DNA from: Candidatus Gastranaerophilales bacterium
Lineage (GTDB): Bacteria; Cyanobacteriota; Vampirovibrionia; Gastranaerophilales; Gastranaerophilaceae
NCBI GenBank assembly: GCA_944323535.1
Contig: CALUSW010000005.1
Location: 1-55,488 of the forward strand
Direction of reading: 5' to 3'
DNA length: 55,488 bases
In this document: positions 9,151-17,939 of the stretch, one piece after another
Layout of the letters: each line of letters opens with the position of its first letter
Numbering within the stretch: position 1 is the stretch's first letter
Position numbers and translations under genes: made by a program
Notes under the pieces: model-generated
Databases searched by the model: none
Told to the model about the DNA's origin: nothing
What the model saw: only the letters and a program-made list of their open reading frames with translations

Positions 9151-9900
9151 TTATTCAGGATATCTTGAAGTCGCTTTTAAAAGCATTCGGGCAAGTTTAT
9201 CAGCACCCTCAAACCCTCTGTTTTTTAATTTTTGGCTTGCTTGTTCGACATTATATTCTACAAATTTGTGATATATCTGAAATGTTGAATCATCATTGAT
9301 ATTTAATATGGCATAACAGGCATTATTTGATTCGCTGAACGGTCTGCCTACACTCCCGGCATTAATAACTGTCTGATTTGTATTTGTCTGATAACCGCAG
9401 GGCATATGCGTATGTCCGCAGAATATTATGTCTGCATCAGTATCTCTTATTATTTCTTCTATCTCTTCTATTTTCATATCAGGATAAATATTTTCGTTAT
9501 TTTTTCTTGGCGAACCATGGACAAGAAGTATTTTTATTCCTTGTATTTCAATATATTCTTGGGGAGCAAGACTCTTTAAGAATGCTTTATCTTCATCAGA
9601 AAGAATTTTACTGTCCGCAAGGTATGCACTTGCCATTACGGCATTTGCTTTCGCCAATTCATTGTATATATCAAAAGAAAATACAGACAACATGTTGTCT
9701 GTATTACCCTGAATTATATGAAAATCTTTTGTCTTAACTAAGTCTTGAATTTTATGGATAGTTTCGGAAGGTTCCGGGCCTGCCATTGCTATATCTCCAA
9801 GGCAGAATATCTTAAAACAGTTTTCTTTACTTATATCCTGAAGAACACTTTCTAAAGCATCCATATTTCCGTGTATATCCGAAATTACAGCTATTTTCAT
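9151..9900 (-). CDS. Calcineurin-like metallophosphoesterase (YfcE/MJ0936 type)
   Basis: A 249-residue protein with the full metallophosphoesterase set: ISDIHGNMDAL (residues 6-16), FCLGDIAMAGP, IIQGNTDNML, LVHGSPR and FCGHTHMPCG, followed by VINAGSVGRP. These supply the dinuclear metal ligands of the small cytosolic phosphodiesterases. The substrate is unknown; related enzymes cleave cyclic nucleotides or model phosphodiesters. The gene diverges from ispG over a 55-bp gap that must hold both promoters. Confidence 0.88.
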   Translation of the reverse strand: MKIAVISDIHGNMDALESVLQDISKENCFKIFCLGDIAMAGPEPSETIHKIQDLVKTKDFHIIQGNTDNMLSVFSFDIYNELAKANAVMASAYLADSKILSDEDKAFLKSLAPQEYIEIQGIKILLVHGSPRKNNENIYPDMKIEEIEEIIRDTDADIIFCGHTHMPCGYQTNTNQTVINAGSVGRPFSESNNACYAILNINDDSTFQIYHKFVEYNVEQASQKLKNRGFEGADKLARMLLKATSRYPE

Positions 9901-9955
9901 TTTGTATCCCTAACATGCTTTATGCTAATATTATTTTAACAGGAATAGGAAAATC

Positions 9956-11011
9956 ATGATACAAAGAAGAAAATCTAAACAAATTCAAATAGGCAATATA
10001 AAAATCGGTGCAAATGCGCCAATTTCAGTTCAATCAATGACAAATACGGATACACGAAATGTTGAAGAAACGTTAAAACAAATTTACAATTTAAAAGAAG
10101 CCGGATGCGAAATTGTAAGACTTGCAATATTAAATTCGGATGCTGCAGATGCAGTAAAAGAAATCAGGAAAAAATCTCCGGTTCCTCTGGTTGCCGATAT
10201 ACACTTTGATTATCGGCTGGCAATTCAATGTATAGAAAACGGTATTGACGCTTTACGATTAAACCCCGGAAATATAGGGAAAGAAGAAAATATAAAAAAA
10301 GTGGTTTCTCTTGCAAAAACCAACAACATTCCGATACGTATAGGCATTAATGCAGGTTCTCTTGAAAAAGATATTGAAAAAATGAATATACCGTTATCCG
10401 AAAAAATGGTTTTAAGTGCAATCAGACATATAAAAATTTTAGAAGATAATAATTTCGACAATATAAAAATTTCATTAAAATCCAGTGATGTATTAACAAC
10501 TATTGAAGCATACAGACTGATTGCCAAGAAGACGGAATATCCTCTTCATTTAGGTGTAACTGAAGCCGGTACATATACAGGCGGCATTGTAAAATCAGCA
10601 GTAGGGCTTGGTACTTTGCTGGCAGAAGGAATAGGCGATACAATAAGAGTTTCGCTTACGGATTCTCCGGTTGAAGAAGTTAAAGCAGGATATATGATTC
10701 TGAAATCTTTAGGATTAAGAAAAAAAGGAATAAATTTTATTTCCTGCCCTACCTGCGGCAGAACTCAAATTAATTTGATAGAACTGGCAAAAGAAGTTGA
10801 AAAAAGACTTGAAAATTTTGATAAACCTCTAACTATTGCAGTAATGGGATGCGCGGTAAATGGTCCGGGCGAAGCTAAACACGCGGATTACGGTATTGCC
10901 GGAGGAATAAATGAAGGATATATATTCAAAAAAGGCGAGATAATTAAAAGACTTCCTGAAGAAAAACTTGTAGATGAATTTGTAAATCTCATTCAAATAG
11001 AGAATGTATAA
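9956..11011 (+). CDS. ispG: 4-hydroxy-3-methylbut-2-enyl diphosphate synthase (IspG)
   Basis: This 351-residue protein is the penultimate enzyme of the MEP isoprenoid pathway, reducing the cyclic diphosphate MEcPP to HMBPP with a [4Fe-4S] cluster. It opens with RRKSKQIQIG and PISVQSMTNTDT, a typical IspG N-terminus. The cluster ligands sit in SCPTCGRTQ and VMGCAVNGPGEA near the C-terminus. The length fits the short bacterial form without the plant insertion. The start is supported by an AGGA motif eight bases before the ATG. IspH, the next enzyme, is encoded about 31 kb away. Confidence 0.97.
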   Translation: MIQRRKSKQIQIGNIKIGANAPISVQSMTNTDTRNVEETLKQIYNLKEAGCEIVRLAILNSDAADAVKEIRKKSPVPLVADIHFDYRLAIQCIENGIDALRLNPGNIGKEENIKKVVSLAKTNNIPIRIGINAGSLEKDIEKMNIPLSEKMVLSAIRHIKILEDNNFDNIKISLKSSDVLTTIEAYRLIAKKTEYPLHLGVTEAGTYTGGIVKSAVGLGTLLAEGIGDTIRVSLTDSPVEEVKAGYMILKSLGLRKKGINFISCPTCGRTQINLIELAKEVEKRLENFDKPLTIAVMGCAVNGPGEAKHADYGIAGGINEGYIFKKGEIIKRLPEEKLVDEFVNLIQIENV

Positions 11012-11069
11012 ATGTTGCATTCTCTGAGAAAATAGTCTATCATGTAATTAAAAAAGGGGATTTTATTCA

Positions 11070-11372
11070 ATGAAAAAGATATCTTTAGTTTTAGGAATTT
11101 TTCTGGCATCAGCATTGTCATCGCAGGCTTTTGTCGATAATCAATATATGACAACGGAACAATATCTTGTTAATACAGGCTATTCTGCAGAGATGTCCAG
11201 AATAATGGCTATTACAAATCAGGATCCATACAGAGAACCTTATAAAGAAGGTAAATCAATAAATGAACTTGCCAGAAGATTATACTGGTATATAGTACCC
11301 GGTCAAAATGCGGATCTTGATTTTTATAATCACAGCGGCAGTTTTAACGGCTGGAGTTATAAAGATTACTAA
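11070..11372 (+). CDS. Small secreted protein of unknown function
   Basis: A 100-residue protein with a clear signal peptide (MKKISLVLGIFLASALSSQA, cleavage expected after residue 20). The mature part is polar and aromatic-rich (ARRLYWYIVPGQNADLDFYN) with no family I recognise. The ATG is preceded by AAAAAGGGG. It follows ispG by 58 bp and ends at a strong bidirectional terminator. Presumably periplasmic or surface-associated. Confidence 0.75.
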   Translation: MKKISLVLGIFLASALSSQAFVDNQYMTTEQYLVNTGYSAEMSRIMAITNQDPYREPYKEGKSINELARRLYWYIVPGQNADLDFYNHSGSFNGWSYKDY

Positions 11373-11390
11373 TTTTAATTGTGATTGTAA

Positions 11391-11427
11391 AAAACAGGAG
11401 AAACAATTTATGTTTCTCCTGTTTTTT
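11391..11427. terminator. Bidirectional intrinsic terminator
   Basis: AAAACAGGAGAAAC pairs perfectly with GTTTCTCCTGTTTT around a 7-nt loop, with A and T tracts on the two sides. It lies between the convergent secreted-protein gene and the flavodiiron gene and can serve both. Confidence 0.85.
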
Positions 11428-11455
11428 AGCTTTAAATATAATCCGGTGTTAAAAA

Positions 11456-12640
11456 CTATACAAGACCAAGAACTTTATGTTTTATATAAATTTCTTCAGC
11501 CATTCTATCAAGTTTTTCATAATCTTCTTTTTTAGCTTTGCCCTTTACCAGTATAGGCTCAATAACATCCAATTTTAAAGGAGCTATCATTTCGGACATT
11601 TTACCGAATAGATTGCCGCCCCAGCCGTATGAACCTATAAATGATGCAATTTTAGCTTTCGGTCTTAAAATACTTGCAAGATAAACAGTATTATATGCTG
11701 CCGGATGAGGTCCCGCTAATACCATTGATGTACCTATAATAATGGTAGTTCCGTCGACCAGCGCAATTGCCAAATCACCTAAATTGTCATCCACAATATC
11801 ATGTTTGTAGCTATTAATACCTTTTTCTTTTAGCTTTTCCGCCAGATAATCTATCATTTCTTTTGTTGATTGATACATTGAAACATAAGGAAGCAATACC
11901 AGATTTTTTCCTTTTTCTCCTGCCCAGTCTTCATATAAATCCAGAATATAAGAAGGATTCTTATGAATAGGACCATGACTTGGCAAAATCATTTCTACAT
12001 TCAAATCTTTTAATTGTTTTACATATTTTCTGCATACGAGGCTAAACGGCATCATAATTTCAGCAAAATATTTTTTTGCACTTTTTTCAAGTTCTTTGGA
12101 AGGAACCGCAAAAACATCATCAAATATATAATGAGCACCGAGAAAATCACAGGTAAAAACGGCATTATCTTCCTTAAGCAATGTAAACATTGTATCAGGC
12201 CAGTGAACACCGGGGGCAATTAAAAATTTTAATGTCTTATTTCCTAAAGATAATTCTTCATTATTTGTAATCACCTTTATCTTGCTTTCTGGAACTAACA
12301 ACATTTCCTTTAAGTTGCCCGCACAAACCGCATTTGTTACAACAATTGCTTCAGGAAATTTCTCCAGCATTGCGGGAATACTTCCCGAATGATCCTGTTC
12401 ACCGTGGTTTGCAATTATATAATCTACTTTTGTAATTCCGTTTTCATCAAAAGATTTAATATATTCTTGTGTAAACTTGGGATACATTGTATCTATAACA
12501 GCGGTTTTTTCACTGCCTTTTATAATATATGAATTATAACTTGTTCCGTTATCAAGAGGAATTAACTCATCAAATATCAGCCGGTCTTTATCGTTCATTC
12601 CTGCATATAATATGTCTTCTTTTATTTTTTTATAAGTCAT
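11456..12640 (-). CDS. Flavodiiron protein (rubredoxin-dependent O2/NO reductase)
   Basis: A 394-residue cytosolic enzyme that reduces oxygen to water, or nitric oxide to nitrous oxide. The N-terminal metallo-beta-lactamase-like domain carries the diiron ligands: ANHGEQDHSG, PGVHWPDT, FTCDFLGAHY and LPSHGPIH. The flavodoxin-like domain begins near residue 245 (VLLPYVSMYQSTKEM). I chose the ATG at 12640 because GGGAGAGGTG lies just upstream; the longer frame opens with a GTG at 12667 that has no support. Its electron donor, a rubredoxin, is encoded upstream, separated only by a repeat element, and a PerR-like regulator precedes both. Confidence 0.94.
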   Translation of the reverse strand: MTYKKIKEDILYAGMNDKDRLIFDELIPLDNGTSYNSYIIKGSEKTAVIDTMYPKFTQEYIKSFDENGITKVDYIIANHGEQDHSGSIPAMLEKFPEAIVVTNAVCAGNLKEMLLVPESKIKVITNNEELSLGNKTLKFLIAPGVHWPDTMFTLLKEDNAVFTCDFLGAHYIFDDVFAVPSKELEKSAKKYFAEIMMPFSLVCRKYVKQLKDLNVEMILPSHGPIHKNPSYILDLYEDWAGEKGKNLVLLPYVSMYQSTKEMIDYLAEKLKEKGINSYKHDIVDDNLGDLAIALVDGTTIIIGTSMVLAGPHPAAYNTVYLASILRPKAKIASFIGSYGWGGNLFGKMSEMIAPLKLDVIEPILVKGKAKKEDYEKLDRMAEEIYIKHKVLGLV

Positions 12641-12673
12641 AGCTGCACCTCTCCCAACTTTACACAAGATTTT

Positions 12674-12796
12674 ATATAATCTAGTGTCGTATTAAAGTGA
12701 AAATTCAACATTTCCACTTTAATACTCACCTTTTCAATACGCCGCTCTCAAAATTTCACTCACGCCGCTGGCTTATCGTGAAATTTTGTTCGGACA
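12674..12796. repeat. Two-hairpin intergenic repeat, copy 1 (short form)
   Basis: This 123-bp element is nearly identical to 41047-41258 apart from an 89-bp block missing here. It holds two perfect 11-bp inverted repeats: GTATTAAAGTG with CACTTTAATAC, and CAAAATTTCAC with GTGAAATTTTG. It fills almost the whole gap between rubredoxin and the flavodiiron gene and ends four bases from the rubredoxin stop. No transposase is encoded, so it is MITE-like or a structured non-coding element. Confidence 0.85.
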
Positions 12797-12799
12797 TTA

Positions 12800-12940
12800 T
12801 TATTGCTGTTTCTCAAACATGTCCTTGCCTACACCGCATAAAGGACATACATAATCATCAGGTAAATCTTCAAATGCAATATTGTTGTTTTCAGCAGGTT
12901 CATAAACATAATGACAAACCGTACAAATGTAATTTTCCAT
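12800..12940 (-). CDS. Rubredoxin
   Basis: A 46-residue protein, easily missed because of its size. It contains the two rubredoxin iron-binding knuckles, [10 protein letters not shown] at residues 4-13 and [13 protein letters not shown] at residues 30-42; the four Cys (6, 9, 32, 35) bind one iron. The fold-typical [10 protein letters not shown] is intact. The ATG has AAGGAG seven bases upstream. As the electron carrier to flavodiiron protein it fits the next gene downstream. Upstream lies the PerR/Fur-like regulator on the same strand. Confidence 0.95.
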   Translation of the reverse strand: MENYICTVCHYVYEPAENNNIAFEDLPDDYVCPLCGVGKDMFEKQQ

Positions 12941-12978
12941 AAATCGTCTCCTTTTTTCTTTTTCATAAAGAGAATAAC

Positions 12979-12984
12979 ATTATA
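12979..12984 (-). promoter_or_regulatory. Candidate -10 box for rubredoxin
   Basis: A perfect TATAAT on the minus strand lies about 40 bp before the rubredoxin start. Just upstream is an AT-rich TTATAAAGAATAATT (minus strand, around 12997-13012) that loosely resembles a Per box, about 10 of 15 positions. I see no good -35. It suggests a promoter separate from the regulator gene, possibly controlled by it. Confidence 0.4.
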
Positions 12985-13018
12985 AAGCAAAGTATTCAAT
13001 TATTCTTTATAACAATTG

Positions 13019-13405
13019 TTACTGTTCGTTTTTACAATCACGGCATAATCCGTGAAAAACTATATCATAACCGGTTATAATAAATCCTGTTTGTTTTTGT
13101 ACGTTTTGTACAATATCAGGTGCCGCATCCGCATCTATATCAAAGATTTTTCTGCATTTATCGCACATAAAATGGTAGTGGACATGTGTGTTGTGGTCAA
13201 AATGCTCGGCAGCTTCAAGCCCCTCAATTCTTTTTATTATTCCGGAATCGGCAAGTTTACTTAAGTTTCTGTATACCGTTGCTATACCTACATTTGAATC
13301 CGGATGTTCTTTTCTTATGATTTCCAATAATCTTTCTGCTGTTGGATGAACCGCATTTCTACTTAATGTGTCTAATATAATTTCACGTTGTCTTGAGTAA
13401 TTCAT
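13019..13405 (-). CDS. Fur/PerR-family metalloregulator
   Basis: A 128-residue protein with the Fur-family layout: N-terminal winged helix (RQREIILDTLSRNAVHPTAERLLEIIRK, split here by function into DNA-binding helices), the GIATVYRNLSKLADSGII recognition region, then HNTHVHYHFMCDKCRKIFDI and a final CRDCK that forms a structural zinc site. Residues fit PerR (peroxide sensing) better than Fur because the neighbours are oxygen-defence genes; the sequence alone does not settle this. It is likely to repress rubredoxin and flavodiiron protein, which follow on the same strand. Confidence 0.9.
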   Translation of the reverse strand: MNYSRQREIILDTLSRNAVHPTAERLLEIIRKEHPDSNVGIATVYRNLSKLADSGIIKRIEGLEAAEHFDHNTHVHYHFMCDKCRKIFDIDADAAPDIVQNVQKQTGFIITGYDIVFHGLCRDCKNEQ

Positions 13406-13481
13406 ATATAATTGATACCTGTTATCATTTTATGCTAAACCAATTATGAAATAAATTATTAATAAAAGCACTATTATTTTA

Positions 13482-13500
13482 ACAAATTATTAAAATTTGT
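13482..13500. promoter_or_regulatory. Inverted repeat in the divergent regulatory gap
   Basis: ACAAATT and AATTTGT form perfect 7-bp arms around ATTAA, between the divergent PerR-like gene and the EF-hand protein gene. An operator for the regulator is possible. The sequence is not a clear Fur or Per box. Confidence 0.35.
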
Positions 13501-13559
13501 AACATATATTAAAGTTTTTATTTATTTGTTTCGATAAATATAAAAAAAGGAAGGTAAGT

Positions 13560-15791
13560 ATGAATTTCGAAATGCTGAAAATTGGATTTATAAGCTATCT
13601 TGAGGAAAAAACAGCCCAAAGAGATGAAAATGAGCAGCTTTATGAAAATCCGGATATTAGTATTTTTATGTACAGTGATGAATTCAAAAATTATCTTGTT
13701 GACGAAATAGGCGCTGATTCTTCCATTTTTTCAAAAAGCATTACGGATATAATGCAAATGGATTTTGAAAACGGGAAACTAGTTGAAAGAAAAACCGAAA
13801 CAAATGCTGATTCCTTTGAGAAAGAGGAATCTGAAAATGATGATTTTATGGTAAATGTTCTAAATGAGGCATTACAGGATGAAAATGTAATAATGGCGCT
13901 GGATACAGATAAAAGCGGCGGATTAAATAAAGAAGAAGTAGATACCTTTTTAACCGGACTTGCCGAAACTAATGAAAATGGAGAAATTAATTTTGATAAC
14001 CTTGCTCAATCAGTCCAGAATATACAGCAGGAAATGGGCAGCGAGAATGAAAATTCCATGGCTGAAAGCAGTTCCAATATAATAAACAGACTGCTTGAAA
14101 AAGTATACGAAAATAAAACGGCATTAAAAGCTCTAGACATAGATGGCGATGGAGAATTAAGCGATGAAGAAAAAACTAAATTTGAAGAGTTTATAAAAGG
14201 CTATGACGGAAATTCGGATGAGTTAACCGAAGCTGATATTAAGCGTGCCTTTGATGATATTATGGAAGGCAAATTTTCTTATGAAGCAGATTTAACAGAA
14301 AAAGCCGAACAAATTGATGAAGAAACGGAGGCTGAACTTGAAGAAAAAGCGGAAGCAGCGCAAAGCGGAGCTTCTACAGGCGGAACAACAGGAACTTCCG
14401 GAACTTCTTCAACAGGCGGTGTTTCTTCAACCGGTGCTACTACAGGCAGCAGTAATTCTTTCTCAAATTCTAATTCTGTAGAACCGAAAAGTCTCGAAAA
14501 CATGACACTGGAAGAGCTTGAAAGTGAAAGAACATCAAGACAGAATGAAGTAAATGAAGCCAGACAGGGAATTAATGATGTTTATTCAGGTGAAAACGAT
14601 GCGGTTAAATCAGCTCAGGATGATTATGACAGTACTAAAGAAGCATACGATGCAGCCGTAGAAAATGATGATAAAATATCAGATGATTTAAAAGAAAGAA
14701 GAAATGAAAATCTTGATGCTATTGAAGCTCAACAATCAGTTGTTGATAATTTGAAAATTAATATTAATGATCAGGAAGCTAAAATATCTGATCAGCAAGC
14801 TGTTGTAGCCGAAGATGAATCAAACCTGAGTGCTCTGGAATCCGCCCGTTCGGCATTGAACTCACAATCCTCGGATGACCCGGATAAACAGGCTGAAATA
14901 GACGCTAAAAAAGCCGAACTTGATGCAGCCATTCAAGAAGCGGAAGATAAACTTGAGGAAGATGAAGGAACCCTCGAGTCCTATGAAAATGAATTAACAG
15001 AGCTGGAAGAACAACTCACGGAGGAAGAGTCTGCATTGGCTGATCTGGAAACAGAAAGGGCGGAAATTGAAGAAGAAATATCTCTTAATTGTTCTAAAGA
15101 GACAAAAGATGCAATGAAAAACTTCAATGAAGCTAAAGAAAATGTTACAAAAGTTAAAGAATCCGAATTAAAGACAGCACAGAGCACTCTTACGGAAGCT
15201 CAGAGTGCACTTGATGAAGTAAATAATCAAATTAATATTAAAAAAGCAGAACAAACTGAAAAAGAAAATTCAGTGAGTGATTTTGATTTTGATTTTGAAC
15301 TTACATTGTCGGATGAGCAGGAATATGCTCTGGAGTTATTTAAAGAAAATTGGGAAGAAAATAAAGATAAATATGAAGCGGTAGAAGAAGCTACAGGAAT
15401 GCCGGCTGAACTTGTTGCAGCAATTCACTGGAGAGAAAGCGGCGGTAATTTTGATACATATCTTCATAACGGGCAGCCTCTCGGACAAACAACAACAGCA
15501 GTTCCCAAAGGAATATATTTTGAAGATTGGACAGAAGCGGCAATTGATGCAGTTACAAATTACGGAACAGATTTATCAACTATAGATCCGAATGATATTG
15601 AAACTTATTATAATTATGCAGAACACTATAACGGAATGGGATATGCAAATAAAGGACTTCCCTCTCCCTATGTATGGGCAGGTACAAGTAATTATACGTC
15701 CGGGAAATATGTCGCTGACGGAGTATTTGACCCGAATTATGTTGATCAACAACTGGGTGTTGCAGTAATGCTTCAGGCATTGTTAGAATAA
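13560..15791 (+). CDS. EF-hand, coiled-coil and lysozyme-like domain protein
   Basis: A 743-residue acidic protein. Two EF-hand loops are complete: D115-D117-S119-G121-N123-E126 and D193-D195-D197-E199-S201-E204. A Gly/Ser/Thr linker spans about 270-305. A long Glu/Ala/Lys coiled coil follows to about 580. The C-terminal 140 residues contain ELVAAIHWRESGGNF and YLHNGQPLG, a lysozyme-like muramidase arrangement with Glu626 as the probable acid. There is no signal peptide, so export would need another route, or the enzyme acts on phage-like or internal targets. The start has GGAAGG upstream and a terminator follows directly. Confidence 0.8.
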   Translation: MNFEMLKIGFISYLEEKTAQRDENEQLYENPDISIFMYSDEFKNYLVDEIGADSSIFSKSITDIMQMDFENGKLVERKTETNADSFEKEESENDDFMVNVLNEALQDENVIMALDTDKSGGLNKEEVDTFLTGLAETNENGEINFDNLAQSVQNIQQEMGSENENSMAESSSNIINRLLEKVYENKTALKALDIDGDGELSDEEKTKFEEFIKGYDGNSDELTEADIKRAFDDIMEGKFSYEADLTEKAEQIDEETEAELEEKAEAAQSGASTGGTTGTSGTSSTGGVSSTGATTGSSNSFSNSNSVEPKSLENMTLEELESERTSRQNEVNEARQGINDVYSGENDAVKSAQDDYDSTKEAYDAAVENDDKISDDLKERRNENLDAIEAQQSVVDNLKININDQEAKISDQQAVVAEDESNLSALESARSALNSQSSDDPDKQAEIDAKKAELDAAIQEAEDKLEEDEGTLESYENELTELEEQLTEEESALADLETERAEIEEEISLNCSKETKDAMKNFNEAKENVTKVKESELKTAQSTLTEAQSALDEVNNQINIKKAEQTEKENSVSDFDFDFELTLSDEQEYALELFKENWEENKDKYEAVEEATGMPAELVAAIHWRESGGNFDTYLHNGQPLGQTTTAVPKGIYFEDWTEAAIDAVTNYGTDLSTIDPNDIETYYNYAEHYNGMGYANKGLPSPYVWAGTSNYTSGKYVADGVFDPNYVDQQLGVAVMLQALLE

Positions 15792-15817
15792 AGGACGGCT
15801 ATTTGCCGTTCTTTTTA
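15791..15817 (+). terminator. Intrinsic terminator after the EF-hand protein
   Basis: AAGGACGGC pairs with GCCGTTCTT (one G-T pair) around TATTT and runs into a T tract. It begins at the last base of the stop codon. Confidence 0.85.
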
Positions 15818-15911
15818 TATTTCTTTGTAGAAAGATCAAACAATTTAAATCATTTTCATTTTTTGATATAATATTTGTATTAAAGGTTTTGTTTTGGATG
15901 GAAAATAAAAA

Positions 15912-16931
15912 ATGAAAAGGGCGCTTATAACCGGAGTTACCGGACAAGACGGAAGTTATCTTGCAGAATTACTGCTGGAAAAAGGCTATGAGGTTTTTGG
16001 TCTGGTTAGAATGTCCTCTGTTAATAATTTATCCAGATTGAATAATATATTAAATAATAATAAATTTCATATTCTGCATGGTGATATGACTGATGAAGCA
16101 AGTTTGTATCGGGCTGTTGAAGAAGCATGTCCGGATGAAATTTACAATCTTGCGGCACAGTCGCATGTAGGACTTTCTTCAAATTATTCTGAATATACAA
16201 CAAATGTTAATGCTCTGGGTGTTTTGCGTCTTATAAATGTATTAATTAATTTGAAAATATCAGAAAAAATCAAAATGTATCAGGCTCTTACTTCGGATAT
16301 ATTTGGTAATGTAGAAGATGATATTTTAAACGAAAATACACAAATTAAACCGATTAATCCTTATGCCTGCGCTAAAGCATATGCATTCTGGCTTACAAGA
16401 AGTTATCGCGAAAGGGGAATGTTTATTTCCAACGGTATAGCATTTGCCCATGAATCGGAAAGACGTCCTGAAATTTTTGTTACAAGAAAAATAACAAAGG
16501 CTGCAGTAAGAATAAAATTAGGAAAACAAGAAAAGTTATCTCTCGGTAATTTATCTGTAAGAAGAGACTGGGGACATGCAAAAGATTATGTAAAAGGCAT
16601 GTGGCTTACATTGCAGCAGGATAAACCGGATGATTTTGTTTTTGCAACGGGTATAACTACAAGTTTAAGAGAATTATGTGCAAAAGCATTTAAACTTGTA
16701 GATATCGATTTGCAGTTTGTTGGAAAAGACGTAGAAGAAAAAGCATTTGATAAAAAAACAGGCAAGCTGATAATTGATATTGACCCGAGATTTTCAAGAA
16801 AACTTGAAAAATTAAATCCTGTCGGTGATTTTTCCAAAGCAAAACAAATTCTAGGCTGGCAGCCTTCTTTCACAATTGATGATATTATTAAAGAAATGAT
16901 AGCAAGAGATTTATTGGAAGAAAAAATCTAG
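15912..16931 (+). CDS. GDP-mannose 4,6-dehydratase-like protein
   Basis: A 339-residue short-chain dehydrogenase-fold protein that should turn GDP-mannose into GDP-4-keto-6-deoxymannose. GVTGQDGSYLAELL is the NADP-binding loop specific to this family, and NLSVRRDWGHAKDYVKGMW is its substrate-side signature. The catalytic Tyr and Lys are present in NPYACAKAYAFW. The usual TSE triad reads TSD here (ALTSDIFGN), and HESERRG reads HESERRP, so the substrate or rate may differ. It starts the glycan/radical SAM region and could feed the DegT aminotransferase at 27.7 kb to give a perosamine-like sugar. Confidence 0.88.
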   Translation: MKRALITGVTGQDGSYLAELLLEKGYEVFGLVRMSSVNNLSRLNNILNNNKFHILHGDMTDEASLYRAVEEACPDEIYNLAAQSHVGLSSNYSEYTTNVNALGVLRLINVLINLKISEKIKMYQALTSDIFGNVEDDILNENTQIKPINPYACAKAYAFWLTRSYRERGMFISNGIAFAHESERRPEIFVTRKITKAAVRIKLGKQEKLSLGNLSVRRDWGHAKDYVKGMWLTLQQDKPDDFVFATGITTSLRELCAKAFKLVDIDLQFVGKDVEEKAFDKKTGKLIIDIDPRFSRKLEKLNPVGDFSKAKQILGWQPSFTIDDIIKEMIARDLLEEKI

Positions 16932-16938
16932 TTTTTAT

Positions 16939-17928
16939 TTAAATTTTTAATGCATATTTATTTATTATAAACTCTGTTCTGGACCATACATTTAACACAA
17001 TATTTTTTTCTTCACATGCTTTTTTGAAATACAAATATAAATCACCGTAATGAGCGGGCAGCGGTTTTTCATCCAGATTTGTAAACATTGCCCATTTATT
17101 ATCTATTGTAAATTCAACAATTTTTATTCCAATATCACTCATTAAGTCAATAAATTTTTGTATTTCTTCAATATTATCATTTATATGTTCAACCACTATG
17201 TATTTAACTATTATAGGCGGATTTTCTCTTCCTTTTGCATATTTTCTTAAGTTATTAACAGAATCATTAAATTTATCCACTCTTTTTAATTTTTTATATA
17301 CTTCAGGAGTAGCACAGTCCAAAGCTGTAAAAAGTTCAACTTTATTTAAGTCCATAAGTTTATTTATAATAGGCTGATATACAATATTGTTTGTCAAAAT
17401 ATGAAAAGTCTTGACCCCGTTTTTCAGAAATTCTTTAACCATTGGCTCAAATTCTTTGAGAACAGAAATATCACCGCCCTGAATACATGCTGTTAGATTT
17501 CTTCTGTCCAATAGTTCTTGTTTATATAATTGCTTTATTAAAGGAACAATATCATAATATTCGCTTTTTTCTGCTTTATAAGTTATTTTACCTTTTGAGT
17601 CAAGCATTCTTGCGCAATATATACATCCGCAATTGCATTGTGTCCAGTGGCTTATATTAATCATATTAAATACGGGTGAAATTCTATCTTCAGGTTTTCT
17701 TTCTCTGAGGAAAAAACAACCCTTGCATGGAGAATTGTTAATATTTTCTTCCGTAAGCATATTAAATGCATCTTGTTTTATTTTTTTAAAAGCTTCCCAG
17801 TCTATTTTTTGACCTCTGTATGCTTCATAATATACTGGACCAATCTGTCCGGAACAGCAAGACATTATCCTGTCATGAAAACAAGATAATACATTATTTA
17901 ATTCATCGCAAAAATATTGTTTCCCCAT
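16939..17928 (-). CDS. Class I radical SAM protein, QGG variant
   Basis: A 329-residue member of the local family. The N-terminal domain carries C7, C24-C25 and C68-x2-C71. The radical SAM cluster is C98-x3-C102-x2-C105 and includes an additional C100 (QCNCGCIYC). The usual GGE motif reads QGGDIS, a feature shared with the genes at 30757 and 31807, as is the CC-xxx-GP stretch after the second Cys pair. The conserved YKKLKRVDKF and VKYIVVEHINDN follow. It is 11 nt downstream of the next radical SAM gene on the same strand, with AGGA before its ATG, and it converges on gmd at 7 nt. Confidence 0.86.
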   Translation of the reverse strand: MGKQYFCDELNNVLSCFHDRIMSCCSGQIGPVYYEAYRGQKIDWEAFKKIKQDAFNMLTEENINNSPCKGCFFLRERKPEDRISPVFNMINISHWTQCNCGCIYCARMLDSKGKITYKAEKSEYYDIVPLIKQLYKQELLDRRNLTACIQGGDISVLKEFEPMVKEFLKNGVKTFHILTNNIVYQPIINKLMDLNKVELFTALDCATPEVYKKLKRVDKFNDSVNNLRKYAKGRENPPIIVKYIVVEHINDNIEEIQKFIDLMSDIGIKIVEFTIDNKWAMFTNLDEKPLPAHYGDLYLYFKKACEEKNIVLNVWSRTEFIINKYALKI

Positions 17929-17939
17929 TATAGTCCTGC

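Noticed and set aside
12697-12942. Plus-strand open frame of 81 codons
   Set aside because: It is antisense to the rubredoxin gene and the repeat.
13482-13500. Definite PerR box
   Set aside because: The inverted repeat is clear, but the sequence does not match the Per-box consensus well enough to assign it.
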